64,000 bases of DNA from Ruminococcus turbiniformis (GCF_020687545.1 NZ_JAJEQX010000008.1:62001-126000), one strand, 5' to 3'; positions 26,042-37,885 are shown, numbered from the stretch's first letter. Notes: generated by a model not told the origin, from the letters alone. Numbers and translations: made by a program.

Positions 26042-27646
26042 ATGAAACTTACATTTGTCGGAGCTGCCCATGAGGTGACGGGAAGCTGCCATTTCCTTCA
26101 GGCGGCAGGGAAAAACATCCTGATCGACTGCGGAATGGAGCAGGGGCCGGATCTCTACGAGAACTTCGGGCTTCCGATTCCGGAATCCGATGTGGACTAC
26201 GTGTTCCTGACGCACGCCCACATCGATCATTCCGGAATGCTTCCGAAACTCGCTAAAAACGGGTTCAAAGGATCGATCTTTGCCACATACGCCACGGCGG
26301 ATCTGTGCAGAATCATGCTTCGTGACAGCGCCCACATCCAGGAGTTTGAGGCGGAATGGCGCAACAGGAAAGGCAGGAGAGCCGGAAAACCGGAGTATGA
26401 GCCGGTCTATACGATGCAGGATGCGTTGGACGCGATTGACCTGCTCGTGCCCTGTCAGTACGGGGAGCAGATCGTGATCTGCGACGGCATCCGGATCCGC
26501 TTTACGGATGTGGGACACCTGCTCGGTTCGGCCAGTATCGAAGTGTGGGCTACGGAGGACGGCGACACGCAGAAGATCGTCTTTTCAGGCGATGTGGGAA
26601 ATCTGGATCAGCCGATCATCAAGGATCCGACCTACACGGATACGGCGGACTACGTGGTTGTGGAGTCCACTTACGGGGATCGTGTCCACACGGCGGAAAA
26701 GCCGGATTTTGTGGGAGAGTTTACCGGTATTTTAAAGGAGACGTTCGACCGGGGCGGAAACGTGGTAATCCCTTCTTTCGCAGTGGGAAGAACCCAGGAG
26801 ATTCTCTACTTTATCCGGGAGATCAAGGAGAAAAACCTGCTTCCGGAGTATGCGGATTTTGACGTGTATCTGGACAGCCCGCTGGCCATTGAGGCCACAA
26901 AAGTGTTTACCCTGAATATGAAGGAATGCTTTGACGAGGAGGCGCTCGCCCTCGTAAATGCGGGGATCAATCCGCTGGTGTTTCCGGGACTTCACACATC
27001 CACCACAAGCGATGACTCAAAGATGATCAATTTTATCGAAAAGCCCAAGGTGATCATATCCGCATCCGGCATGTGCGACGCGGGAAGAATCAGGCACCAT
27101 CTCAAACACAATCTGTGGAGACCGGAGTGTACGATTCTCTTCGTCGGATATCAGGCGGCGGGTACGCTTGGCCGAAAACTTCTGGAAGGCGAGAAGGACG
27201 TCAGGCTATTCGGGGAGGCCATCGAAGTTCACGCGCGGATCGAGAGCCTTCACGGAGTCAGCGGCCACGCGGACATGAACGGACTTTTAAAATGGATCGG
27301 CGCGTTCCGGACACCGCCGAAGCGCGTCTTCGTCGTACACGGCGAGGATGAGGTGACGGAGAAATTCGCCGCGATGATTGAGGAAAAGTTCGGGTACAGC
27401 GCCTGGGCGCCCTATCCGTCCTGCGAGGCGGACCTGACGGCAAATGAAATTATAAAAGAAGGCGTGCGCATTCCGGTGAAGGCAAAGAAGGCGACACAGA
27501 AGCGTGCGGACGCTGCGTTTGACCGGCTCGTGGCGGCAGGAAAACGCCTGCTTGACGTGATTTACAGAAACGAAGGCCTTACCAACAAGGACAAGGCGAA
27601 ATTCGAGTCGCAGATCAACAATCTGGCGGACAAATGGGAAGAGTGA
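26042..27646 (+). CDS. MBL-fold beta-CASP RNA nuclease
   Basis: 534 residues with the metallo-beta-lactamase core followed by a beta-CASP domain, the architecture of CPSF73-like ribonucleases. Zinc ligands are in THAHIDHSGML (near residue 57), DVGHLLGSASIEV and FSGDVGN. Beta-CASP motifs are PSFAVGRTQE, SASGMCDAGRIRHHL and the final HGVSGHAD, and the C-terminal 60 residues form a Lys-rich helix. It should cut RNA endonucleolytically, possibly with exonuclease activity. Targets cannot be inferred. It is a separate family from RNase J, which has its own C-terminal domain. Confidence 0.88.
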   Translation: MKLTFVGAAHEVTGSCHFLQAAGKNILIDCGMEQGPDLYENFGLPIPESDVDYVFLTHAHIDHSGMLPKLAKNGFKGSIFATYATADLCRIMLRDSAHIQEFEAEWRNRKGRRAGKPEYEPVYTMQDALDAIDLLVPCQYGEQIVICDGIRIRFTDVGHLLGSASIEVWATEDGDTQKIVFSGDVGNLDQPIIKDPTYTDTADYVVVESTYGDRVHTAEKPDFVGEFTGILKETFDRGGNVVIPSFAVGRTQEILYFIREIKEKNLLPEYADFDVYLDSPLAIEATKVFTLNMKECFDEEALALVNAGINPLVFPGLHTSTTSDDSKMINFIEKPKVIISASGMCDAGRIRHHLKHNLWRPECTILFVGYQAAGTLGRKLLEGEKDVRLFGEAIEVHARIESLHGVSGHADMNGLLKWIGAFRTPPKRVFVVHGEDEVTEKFAAMIEEKFGYSAWAPYPSCEADLTANEIIKEGVRIPVKAKKATQKRADAAFDRLVAAGKRLLDVIYRNEGLTNKDKAKFESQINNLADKWEE

Positions 27647-27764
27647 CGGGAAGCTGACCTGCCTGTCAAGGTCCAAAAGTTTATAAAATTTTCGGGCTTC
27701 CGGAATATCCTGCCGTCTGAGTGAGAATCATTCTAAGTAGAAAATGCTTAGGAGGATTCTTGCA

Positions 27765-28547
27765 ATGATGGTGAACAAGGTGGAACTGTGCGGGGTGAAT
27801 ACGTCGAAGCTCCCGCTTCTGAAAGAGGAAGAAAAAGAGGAGCTCTTTGCCCGCATCAAAGCCGGTGACGAGGAGGCGAGAGAGACCTATATCAAGGGCA
27901 ACTTAAGACTCGTCCTCAGTGTGATCAAGCGGTTTGAGGGAAGCAGCGAGAACGCGGACGATCTTTTTCAGATCGGCTGCGTTGGGCTGATGAAGGCGGT
28001 TGATCACTTTGATCCCACAAGACTGGTGAAATTTTCCACATATGCCGTGCCGATGATTATCGGCGAGATCCGGAGATATTTAAGAGACAACAGCCCCATC
28101 CGGGTGAGCCGTTCTCTGCGCGACACGGCCTACAAGGCGATCTATGCCAGGGAGGGGTATATCCGACGGCATTTGAAAGAGCCGACGGTTCAGGAGATTG
28201 CCGACGAGATCGGCATCGCGAAGGAGGACGTCGTGTTCGCCCTGGACGCCATACAGATGCCCATGAGCCTGCAGGAACCGGTGTACAGCGACGGAGGAGA
28301 TACGCTGTATGTCATGGATCAGGTGAGCGACAAGAAGAATAAAGAAGAGAACTGGGTCGAGGAGCTCTCCCTTGAGGCGGCTATGGAGCGCCTCAACGAG
28401 CGTGAGCGGTATATTATTACCCTGCGCTTTTTCGAGGGAAAGACGCAGATGGAGGTGGCGGAGCAGATCCGCATCTCCCAGGCCCAGGTAAGCCGGCTGG
28501 AGAAAAACGCCTTAAAGACCATGCGGCGTTACCTGCTGGGAGAGTAG
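27765..28547 (+). CDS. sigG: Forespore sigma factor SigG
   Basis: 260 residues. The N-terminal NKVELCGVNTSKLPLL is the hallmark of SigG, followed by region 2 (DLFQIGCVGLMKAVDHFDP, then FSTYAVPMIIGEIRRYLRD), region 3 and region 4 with the helix-turn-helix TQMEVAEQIRISQAQVSRLE. It directs late forespore gene expression, so the organism forms endospores. AGGAGG at 27750-27755 favours the ATG at 27765 over 27744. A CATTCTA heptamer at 27729 resembles a SigF/SigG -10, but no matching -35 is at the right distance. Usually sigG follows spoIIGA-sigE; here it follows a nuclease gene instead. Confidence 0.93.
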   Translation: MMVNKVELCGVNTSKLPLLKEEEKEELFARIKAGDEEARETYIKGNLRLVLSVIKRFEGSSENADDLFQIGCVGLMKAVDHFDPTRLVKFSTYAVPMIIGEIRRYLRDNSPIRVSRSLRDTAYKAIYAREGYIRRHLKEPTVQEIADEIGIAKEDVVFALDAIQMPMSLQEPVYSDGGDTLYVMDQVSDKKNKEENWVEELSLEAAMERLNERERYIITLRFFEGKTQMEVAEQIRISQAQVSRLEKNALKTMRRYLLGE

Positions 28548-28608
28548 AGGATGAAATAAGAAGGGGAGAGCGCGGCGGCCCCGGAGGAGAAAGGATTACA
28601 GAAGAAAG

Positions 28609-29304
28609 ATGTACAAGGCATGCATATTTGACCTGGACGGAACGCTGACGGACACGCTGGATTCTCTGGCGCATTCTGTCAATCTGGCCATGAAAGAGCT
28701 CGGAATTCCGGGCATTACTAGGGAGGAGTGCCGGCAGTTCGTAGGCAACGGCTCTGCGGTGCTGATCGAAAAGACGCTGAAAAAGGCGGGGGAGGAGTAT
28801 CTGTCCCGCTTCGAGGAAGCGCTCGCGGTGTATTTGAGAGTGTTTGATGAGAACTGCACATGGCACGTGAAACCGTATGACGGGATTCCGGATCTGATTC
28901 AGGAGATGAAGCAGGAGGGGATGAAACTGGGAGTCCTCTCGAACAAACCGGACCGCCAGGCGGTGCATGTTGTGGAGACGGTATTCGGAAAGGGAACGTT
29001 CGACCTGATCAGAGGCCAGAGGGATGATTTCCCAAGAAAGCCGGATCCGTCGGCCTCCCTTCTGATCGCGGAAACGTTTCAGGCAGAACCGTCGGAAGTG
29101 CTCTACATCGGGGATTCCGAGGTGGACGCGGCGACCGGAAAGGCGGCGGGCATGGACACGGTGCTGGTGACGTGGGGATTCCGCTCCAGAGAGGTGCTTG
29201 AGGAGGCGGGGCCGTCCTGGATTGCGGACAGTACGAAAGAGATCGTTGAGATCATGAAAAACAGGAGGAAAAGAGATGAGCAGCTACAGCGAAGAATGCC
29301 TTAA
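28609..29304 (+). CDS. HAD-family phosphatase (phosphoglycolate-phosphatase-like)
   Basis: 231 residues. HAD motif I is DLDGTLTDT (residues 7-15), motif II LGVLSNK, motif III the Lys in DDFPRKPDP, and motif IV YIGDSEVDAATGKAAG. A helical cap lies between motifs I and II, so it belongs to the Gph/PpaX subgroup that hydrolyses small phosphate esters. It overlaps the next gene by 29 bp. A second, distinct HAD phosphatase of the same type is encoded at 58188. Confidence 0.88.
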   Translation: MYKACIFDLDGTLTDTLDSLAHSVNLAMKELGIPGITREECRQFVGNGSAVLIEKTLKKAGEEYLSRFEEALAVYLRVFDENCTWHVKPYDGIPDLIQEMKQEGMKLGVLSNKPDRQAVHVVETVFGKGTFDLIRGQRDDFPRKPDPSASLLIAETFQAEPSEVLYIGDSEVDAATGKAAGMDTVLVTWGFRSREVLEEAGPSWIADSTKEIVEIMKNRRKRDEQLQRRMP

Positions 29305-29539
29305 GACATTTTTAAAAGATCAGGAGAAACTGTTTGACGAACCGGTTGCGGAGACTCTCGAGGAGGCGGAGGCATTCCTTGAGGACTGTATGGCCGTGGT
29401 GGTCGATTCCATTGAGGAAGTAAGGGAATATTTTGAAGAGGAAGGCGTGGATGTGGATCACATGTCGCAGGATGAGCTTGAGGACGCCTCCGAAGTCTTT
29501 AAACTTCCGGACGGAACATACCTGATCGTGGAGGGATAA
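29276..29539 (+). CDS. Small acidic protein, function unknown
   Basis: 87 residues, strongly acidic (long Glu/Asp runs such as EEVREYFEEEGVDVD) and predicted helical with a beta end (KLPDGTYLIVEG). A good AGGAGG lies before its ATG even though the start is inside the HAD gene, so it is genuinely translated and coupled. No signal peptide. I do not recognise the family; the size and charge suit a regulatory or inhibitor protein, but that is only a guess. Confidence 0.7.
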   Translation: MSSYSEECLKTFLKDQEKLFDEPVAETLEEAEAFLEDCMAVVVDSIEEVREYFEEEGVDVDHMSQDELEDASEVFKLPDGTYLIVEG

Positions 29540-29541
29540 AA

Positions 29542-29576
29542 GACAAGGCCGCAGTTTATCCGACTGCGGCTTTGTC
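29542..29576. terminator. Bidirectional terminator
   Basis: GACAAGGCCGCAGT (29542-29555), loop TTATCCG, ACTGCGGCTTTGTC (29563-29576): a 14-bp stem with one wobble, between convergent genes. The right arm lies within the last codons of the minus-strand gene. Confidence 0.8.
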
Positions 29577-29990
29577 AACGGCTTCTTTTATTGCGTCGAG
29601 GATGATCTGCGACGTGTACGGAGTATCCTCGGAGAGTTCGATGTCGTCCAGAGACTGTGTCTCGTAGACCTGATCTGCAATCTCTTCTATTGCAGGCTGT
29701 ATAAGGGGAAACATGGCAGTCACTGTCTCGTCCAGATTGGAAAAACGGATGGAATTGATGCTGGAAGAGTCCACAGCCACTTCCACCTCCAGGTTGGTGT
29801 TGTTTAACGTGAGCGATGAAGTGTAGATGCCGGGATTGTATTTCTTCTCGGCATTTGCGCCCGTTTCGCCGCTGCCCGGCCGGAACATGATGATCAGAAG
29901 GACGATCAGCAGAATTCCCAGTGCCGCAAAGATGGCAGTGTAGATGATCTCCTTCATGTGCAGGACAACGATTTTAGTTCTGGTACCCAT
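29556..29990 (-). CDS. Membrane-anchored protein with an FMN-binding-like domain
   Basis: 144 residues. A single membrane helix (IIYTAIFAALGILLIVLLII, about residues 15-34) is followed by an extracytoplasmic part of about 100 residues. This part resembles the FMN_bind domain of RnfG/NqrC: YNPGIYTSSLTLNNTNLEVE then VDSSSINSIRFSNLDET, and at the end TPYTSQIILDAIKEAVDKA. In RnfG the flavin is attached to Thr of SGAT; here that spot reads EDTPYTS, so covalent binding is doubtful. AGGAGGTAACTCT immediately before the ATG at 29990 fixes the start. It is not next to any rnf gene. Confidence 0.7.
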   Translation of the reverse strand: MGTRTKIVVLHMKEIIYTAIFAALGILLIVLLIIMFRPGSGETGANAEKKYNPGIYTSSLTLNNTNLEVEVAVDSSSINSIRFSNLDETVTAMFPLIQPAIEEIADQVYETQSLDDIELSEDTPYTSQIILDAIKEAVDKAAVG

Positions 29991-30087
29991 AGAGTTACCT
30001 CCTGATTGATTTGACTGCCGGTGAATTCGGCGGTTCGCTTTTTTATAAGTGTATGACTGAAAAAGGAAAAATATTCACGGGGAATGC

Positions 30088-30116
30088 GTGACAAAAGACA
30101 GGGTTTCCTGTACAAT
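30088..30116 (+). promoter_or_regulatory. Promoter of pth-mfd
   Basis: GTGACA (30088-30093), 17 bp, TACAAT (30111-30116), about 45 bp before the pth ATG. Confidence 0.65.
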
Positions 30117-30161
30117 AGCCTTTGCGGCAGAAAAAGAGAATGCAGGAAGGATGAAGTTGAA

Positions 30162-30746
30162 ATGTTTATCATAGCAGGACTTGGGAATCCTGAGAAAAGA
30201 TATGAGGGAACGCGGCACAACGCCGGGTTTGAAGTAATAGACAGACTTGCGGACAAATACAATATAGCGGTGGATGCAAAAAAGCACAGGGCGCTGATCG
30301 GAAAAGGCGTCATCGAGGGGCAGAAAGTGATTCTCGCAAAGCCCCAGACGTATATGAACTTAAGCGGAGAGAGCATCCGCAGCCTGATCGACTACTACCG
30401 GGTGGACGAAGAGCATGAGCTGATCGTCGTCTATGACGATATCAATCTGGAACCCGGACAGCTGCGTATCCGCGAGAAGGGAAGCGCAGGCGGACATAAC
30501 GGGATCAAAAACATTATCGCCCATCTGGGCGGCCAGGTGTTTCCGCGTATCCGTGTGGGTGTGGGGGAGAAGCCGAAAGGATATGATCTGGCAGATTATG
30601 TGCTCGGCCACTTCTCATCCGGGGAGAAAAAGATGATGGAGGAAGGCTATGATCATGCGGTCCGGGCTGCGGAGATGATCCTTTCGGGAAGAATCGGAGA
30701 CGCAATGACAGAGTACAACCGGAAGAAAAACAGGAATAATGAATAG
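30162..30746 (+). CDS. pth: Peptidyl-tRNA hydrolase
   Basis: 194 residues. It releases peptides from tRNAs dropped by stalled ribosomes. GLGNPEKRYEGTRHNAGF (residues 6-23) holds the catalytic His, KPQTYMNLSGES follows, and DDINLEPGQLRIREKGSAGGHNGIKN carries the other conserved positions in two adjoining stretches. The start at 30162 matches the family; AGGAAGG is about 11 bp before it. mfd begins 15 bp after the stop, the same order as in Bacillus, and the two form one transcript. Confidence 0.96.
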   Translation: MFIIAGLGNPEKRYEGTRHNAGFEVIDRLADKYNIAVDAKKHRALIGKGVIEGQKVILAKPQTYMNLSGESIRSLIDYYRVDEEHELIVVYDDINLEPGQLRIREKGSAGGHNGIKNIIAHLGGQVFPRIRVGVGEKPKGYDLADYVLGHFSSGEKKMMEEGYDHAVRAAEMILSGRIGDAMTEYNRKKNRNNE

Positions 30747-30761
30747 AGGGAAGATGGGGAT

Positions 30762-34136
<3,375 letters not shown>

Positions 34137-34166
34137 TTCAAAGCGTGATTCATTTGTGTTTTCCAC

Positions 34167-34195
34167 TTGTTACTTCGGGCAAAACACGTTATAAT
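34167..34195 (+). promoter_or_regulatory. Promoter of the PrsA-like gene
   Basis: TTGTTA (34167-34172), 17 bp, TATAAT (34190-34195). The leader to the ATG at 34318 is about 115 bases. Confidence 0.7.
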
Positions 34196-34317
34196 GTATC
34201 AGTGTATCCGGGAACCGGAACGGCTTGCAGAGAATGAGAAAGCGCCGGGAACCGGCGTCCGTCCGCAGGAAGAACAAAAAGACTGCGGGGCAGGATGACG
34301 TAAAAGAGGAGGCTATT

Positions 34318-35448
34318 ATGGTACGTTTTGGAAAAAAGGCGGCAGTTCTGACAGCGGCAGGAGTGCTCGCGGCGATGACGGTCACAGGGTGCAGCAGCAC
34401 TGTTGACTCGGATAAAGTGGTGGCGACAGTCGGCGGGGAAGAGATTACGATGGGAGTCGCCGGCTTCTATGCGAGGATGACCCAGGGACAGTATGAGACA
34501 TATTACGCGCAGATGATGGGAATGACCGCGGCGGATATGTGGTCCCAGGCGGCGGATGAGGAGCAGACGTATGAGGAATATTTAAAAGACAGTATTCTGG
34601 AATCTGTGGAGAATCTTTATCTGATTTCCCAGCACGCGTCAGAATATGATGTCTCTCTTACAGAGGATGAGCGGAAGGCGATTACGGATACCGCGGAGCA
34701 GTTTGACGCGGACAATACGGAGGATGCGAAAGAGTACGCTTACGGCTACCAGAAGGATATTGAGAAATATCTGGAACTTGTTACCATTCAGAATAAGATG
34801 GACAGCAAGATGAGAGAGGGTGTGGACGAGGAAGTCTCCGATGAAGAGGCGGCCCAGAAGGGAATGCAGTATGTGTTCTTCTCCTACACGGCGACAGATG
34901 ACTCGGGCAGCTCTACAGAGCTCACAGACGAGGAGAAAGAGGCGCTCAAGACAACAGCCCAGAATCTGGCCGACCGCGTGAGAAACGGAGAGGATATATC
35001 GGCGGTTGCGACGGAGCTTGGATATCAGGCTTCCGATGCGACATTTGACTCAGAGTCAACGACGCCTAATTCCGATCTCATCGCTGCGGCGGATGCCCTT
35101 GAGGCGGAAGGCGATGTGACAGATCCGGTTGAGACAGACAGCGGAATCTACGTGGCGCGTCTTACGACGCTTCTTGACCGTGAGGCGACAGATCAGGAAA
35201 AAGAGACAATCGTCGAGCAGCGCAGGCAGGACCAGTATGACTCTCTGCTGGAAGAGTGGCGTTCTGCTGCAGAGATCAGTGTAAACGAGAGCGTGTGGAA
35301 CAAGCTTGACTTTGAGGATCTGGGAATCACAATCATCACCTCAGAGGAAGAGGATACATCCGAGAGCAGCGGCGAGGAGAGCACAGAGGACGGCACAGCT
35401 GACGGTACAGAAGATGCGTCCGGAACGGCTGAGGACAGCACAGAATAA
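34318..35448 (+). CDS. PrsA/SurA-like peptidyl-prolyl isomerase lipoprotein
   Basis: 376 residues. The signal peptide has a lipobox TVTGC with Cys25. The SurA_N-like segment (VATVGGEEITMGVAGFYARM) and long helical arms are followed by a parvulin-like part (about 185-300, with NGEDISAVATELGYQ and GIYVARLTTLLDRE). The C-terminal 40 residues are a Ser/Thr/Glu/Asp-rich tail. It should help secreted proteins fold between membrane and wall. Parvulin active-site residues are not clearly preserved, so it may be a pure chaperone. GAGGAGG precedes the ATG at 34318; the longer frame to 34225 lacks a ribosome site. Confidence 0.82.
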   Translation: MVRFGKKAAVLTAAGVLAAMTVTGCSSTVDSDKVVATVGGEEITMGVAGFYARMTQGQYETYYAQMMGMTAADMWSQAADEEQTYEEYLKDSILESVENLYLISQHASEYDVSLTEDERKAITDTAEQFDADNTEDAKEYAYGYQKDIEKYLELVTIQNKMDSKMREGVDEEVSDEEAAQKGMQYVFFSYTATDDSGSSTELTDEEKEALKTTAQNLADRVRNGEDISAVATELGYQASDATFDSESTTPNSDLIAAADALEAEGDVTDPVETDSGIYVARLTTLLDREATDQEKETIVEQRRQDQYDSLLEEWRSAAEISVNESVWNKLDFEDLGITIITSEEEDTSESSGEESTEDGTADGTEDASGTAEDSTE

Positions 35449-35461
35449 ACGAATAAAAAGA

Positions 35462-35489
35462 GAGAGCCCGGCTTTTCAGCCTGGCTCTC
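35462..35489 (-). terminator. Terminator, best suited to the minus-strand kinase-like gene
   Basis: GAGAGCCCGGC (35462-35472) and GCCTGGCTCTC (35479-35489) pair with one mismatch. On the minus strand the stem is followed by TCTTTTTATTC, a proper T-tract; on the plus strand it is not, though it may act both ways. Confidence 0.65.
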
Positions 35490-35532
35490 ATCAGTTCTGA
35501 GATAAATTCTTTTCAAAACTTTTTTCAAAATC

Positions 35533-36018
35533 TTAAATATATTCACACTTCTCAAAATAGTGCATCAGGATATCCGGGCAGTTTTCAAGCCCGAGCTGGG
35601 TCGTATCGAGAATCATGTGATAGTCGTTCACATCGCCCCATGTTTTTCCTGTGTGCTCGTAATAGTAGGAAGCTCTCTGCTCATCAGTTGTCTCCACTTC
35701 TTCTTTCGCTTCGTCATAGCTTATGTTTTCCTTTGCCATGATCCGGCGGATCCGGTCTTCCTTGTCCGCGCAGACAAAGATATTGAGGACATTCATTCTG
35801 TCTTTTAAAATATCGGAAGCGCAGCGCCCGAGGATGATGCACGGCTTTTCCGCAAGCCTGCGGATTGCTTCCGCCTCGTTTTCATACGTGTGGTCGCTTA
35901 ACTTCTGCTCAATATAGGCTTTGTCGTAGACAGGGATATCAAGCCGTTTGGAAAGTTCTTCTGCGATGACACTTGCTCCGGTTCCAAAACGGCGGCTCAT
36001 GGTGATTACTAATTTCAT
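35533..36018 (-). CDS. Cytidylate-kinase-like family protein
   Basis: 161 residues. The N-terminus KLVITMSRRFGTGASVIAEE is the P-loop region of the cytidylate-kinase-like family, in which the standard GxxGxGK loop is modified. IILGRCASDIL and the RIRRIMAKE segment (lid Arg residues) are also typical. It is shorter than Cmk (about 220) and lacks the NMP-binding insert, so true CMP phosphorylation is unlikely and the substrate is unknown. AAGGAGGA before 36018 fixes the start. It lies 65 bp downstream of fprA on the same strand and may be co-transcribed. Confidence 0.82.
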   Translation of the reverse strand: MKLVITMSRRFGTGASVIAEELSKRLDIPVYDKAYIEQKLSDHTYENEAEAIRRLAEKPCIILGRCASDILKDRMNVLNIFVCADKEDRIRRIMAKENISYDEAKEEVETTDEQRASYYYEHTGKTWGDVNDYHMILDTTQLGLENCPDILMHYFEKCEYI

Positions 36019-36083
36019 AAGAACTCCTCCTTCGTACATGTGAAAAGTGATAATCAGCGGATAACCGGCTGAATTAAATTTTA

Positions 36084-37286
36084 TTATAACACTTCTTCCA
36101 CAATTTGTCTGCTGAGAGTTTTCAGCTCTTCCATCTGCGCGTCTTTTACGGAAGATTTGATTGTGACAGCAGCTTCCATCAGATTCATGTTTTTCATCTC
36201 GCCGACTTTCGCGGAGATCAGTTTGGTTGTCTGGGGCGCCCAGGTTCCGTTTCCGAGAACGGCAACCGTGCGGTTCTGAAGCGCCAGCGCCTTCATGTCC
36301 TCCAGATAATTATCCATCAGCGGATAGATGCCGTTGTTGTAGGTGGGCGCAGCGAGTACGATGTGGCTGTACTTGAAGCTGTCCGAGATCAGTTCAGACA
36401 CGTGCGTCTTGGAGATATTGTGCATGCGGATCTTTTTCACACCGGCCTCCGCAAGCATCGCTGCGAGGATCTCCGCCATGTTTTCCGTGTTTCCGTACAT
36501 GGACGCGTAGGCGATCATGACGCCTTTCTCCTCGGGTTCATATTTGCTCCAGAGATCATACTTTCCGATAATATAGGAAAGATCGGTTCTCCAGATGGGG
36601 CCGTGCAGCGGGCAGATCATGCTGATGTCAAGCCCTGCGGCCTTTTTCAGTACATTCTGTACCTGCATTCCGTACTTGCCGACGATATTTGTGTAGTAGC
36701 GGCGCGCCTCGTCGAGCCAGTCTCTGTCAAAGTCAAGCTCATCGTTGAAAATGTTGCCGTTTAAAGCGCCGAACGTTCCGAACGCATCTGCGGAAAAGAG
36801 GATTTTGCCCTCTGCATCGTAAGTCATCATTGCCTCCGGCCAGTGGACCATGGGAGCCATGACGAAATGAAGCGTGTGCTTTCCGGATGAGAATGTATCT
36901 CCTTCTTTTACGACGATCTTTCTTCCTTCCAGATCAAAATCAAAGAACTGGTCGATCATGGGGAAAGTCTTGGCGTTTCCGATAATCTGAAGGCCGGGAT
37001 GGCGGAGCACCAGTTCATCGATCATCGCGCAGTGGTCCGGCTCCATATGGTTGACGATCAGATAATCGAGGGAACGGCCGTTAAGTACGGCGTCCACATT
37101 TTCGAGAAACTGACGTCCGACGGCGTAGTCAGCCGAGTCGAAAAGAACTGTCTTCTCATCCAGCAGCAGATAGGAGTTGTAGGATACTCCCTTTGTGAGC
37201 GGAAAAATATTCTCAAACAGCTCGATTCTGCGATCACTTGCGCCGACCCAGTATAAGTCATCCGTTACTTTTCTGAAACAGTGCAT
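36084..37286 (-). CDS. FprA-family A-type flavodiiron protein
   Basis: 400 residues. The N-terminal metallo-beta-lactamase-like domain carries a diiron site (NHMEPDH near residue 80; the later His are in MVHWPEA and CPLHGPIW), and the C-terminal flavodoxin domain begins at MIAYASMYGNTENMAE (about residue 255). Such proteins reduce O2 to water or NO to N2O, protecting anaerobes. Rubredoxin or another donor must come from elsewhere. AAGGAGG lies ahead of the ATG. It is the first gene of the minus-strand pair here. Confidence 0.94.
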   Translation of the reverse strand: MHCFRKVTDDLYWVGASDRRIELFENIFPLTKGVSYNSYLLLDEKTVLFDSADYAVGRQFLENVDAVLNGRSLDYLIVNHMEPDHCAMIDELVLRHPGLQIIGNAKTFPMIDQFFDFDLEGRKIVVKEGDTFSSGKHTLHFVMAPMVHWPEAMMTYDAEGKILFSADAFGTFGALNGNIFNDELDFDRDWLDEARRYYTNIVGKYGMQVQNVLKKAAGLDISMICPLHGPIWRTDLSYIIGKYDLWSKYEPEEKGVMIAYASMYGNTENMAEILAAMLAEAGVKKIRMHNISKTHVSELISDSFKYSHIVLAAPTYNNGIYPLMDNYLEDMKALALQNRTVAVLGNGTWAPQTTKLISAKVGEMKNMNLMEAAVTIKSSVKDAQMEELKTLSRQIVEEVL

Positions 37287-37346
37287 TGTCGATTTCCTCC
37301 TTATATTATTTCTGAATCAAACAATCTGTGAATGAATTTGTGTTCA

Positions 37347-37396
37347 TACGGGACAACCCGTAACCTTTATTCTATCATAAAAGTGAAAATTCGCAA
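37347..37396 (-). promoter_or_regulatory. fprA promoter with a palindromic leader element
   Basis: On the minus strand TTGCGA, 16 bp and TAGAAT (complement of 37369-37374). Just past the expected start lies a perfect inverted repeat, TACGGG-ACAA-CCCGTA (37347-37362), which could be an operator or a leader hairpin. Confidence 0.55.
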
Positions 37397-37404
37397 TACG
37401 CGTA

Positions 37405-37433
37405 TTTATTTTCGTACAAGGAACTGTTATGAT
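37405..37433 (+). promoter_or_regulatory. Extended -10 promoter of the ArsC-like gene
   Basis: TATGAT (37428-37433) is preceded by TG (37425-37426), an extended -10, with a weak TTTATT 17 bp upstream (37405-37410). It is back-to-back with the fprA promoter. Confidence 0.45.
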
Positions 37434-37483
37434 AATATCAGTTGGCGGTTGCACACCGGCGCTATCAAAAAAAGAGAGGTAAA

Positions 37484-37840
37484 ATGAAAATGTTGTTTTT
37501 ATGTTATCCGAAATGCAGCACATGCAGAAAAGCGTGGAAATGGCTGGATGAAAAGGGAGTACAGTATGAGATGAGGGATATCAAAACCGACAATCCGTCG
37601 GCGGACGAGCTGAAGAAATGGCACGAATTAAGCGGGCTTCCCTTAAAGAAATTTTTCAATACGAGCGGCAATCTGTACAAGCAGATGAACTTAAAAGACC
37701 GTCTTGCAGATATGAGCGAGGAGGAGCAGTTTTCTCTTCTTGCCTCGGACGGGATGCTTGTGAAACGTCCGATTCTTGTGGATGGCGGAAAAGTCCTTGT
37801 CGGGTTTAAGGAGAAAGAGTGGGAAGAGACATTTGCATAA
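37484..37840 (+). CDS. ArsC/Spx-family thioredoxin-fold protein
   Basis: 118 residues. The N-terminus MLFLCYPKCSTCRKAWKWL carries the CxxC of Spx/ArsC-like proteins, followed by the family segments ELKKWHELSGLPLKKFFNTS and RPILVDGGKVLVGF. It is close to the YffB/Spx group found as uncharacterised arsenate-reductase-like proteins. Spx itself needs the RNA polymerase contact Gly52, which cannot be judged here. GAGAGG precedes the ATG at 37484 (a second ATG at 37490). It lies beside copper and oxidative-stress genes but on its own promoter. Confidence 0.85.
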   Translation: MKMLFLCYPKCSTCRKAWKWLDEKGVQYEMRDIKTDNPSADELKKWHELSGLPLKKFFNTSGNLYKQMNLKDRLADMSEEEQFSLLASDGMLVKRPILVDGGKVLVGFKEKEWEETFA

Positions 37841-37856
37841 AATTTTGCAAAAAGTC

Positions 37857-37885
37857 TTGCATTATACCCCTGAGAGGTATATAAT
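37857..37885 (+). promoter_or_regulatory. csoR-copA promoter
   Basis: TTGCAT (37857-37862), 17 bp, TATAAT (37880-37885). The CsoR-type operator fills the spacer, so bound repressor would block polymerase. Confidence 0.8.

Noticed and set aside
27703-27735. SigF/SigG-type promoter before sigG (GAATA ... CATTCTA)
   Set aside because: The two elements are 21 bp apart, too far for this class; only the -10-like part is suggestive.
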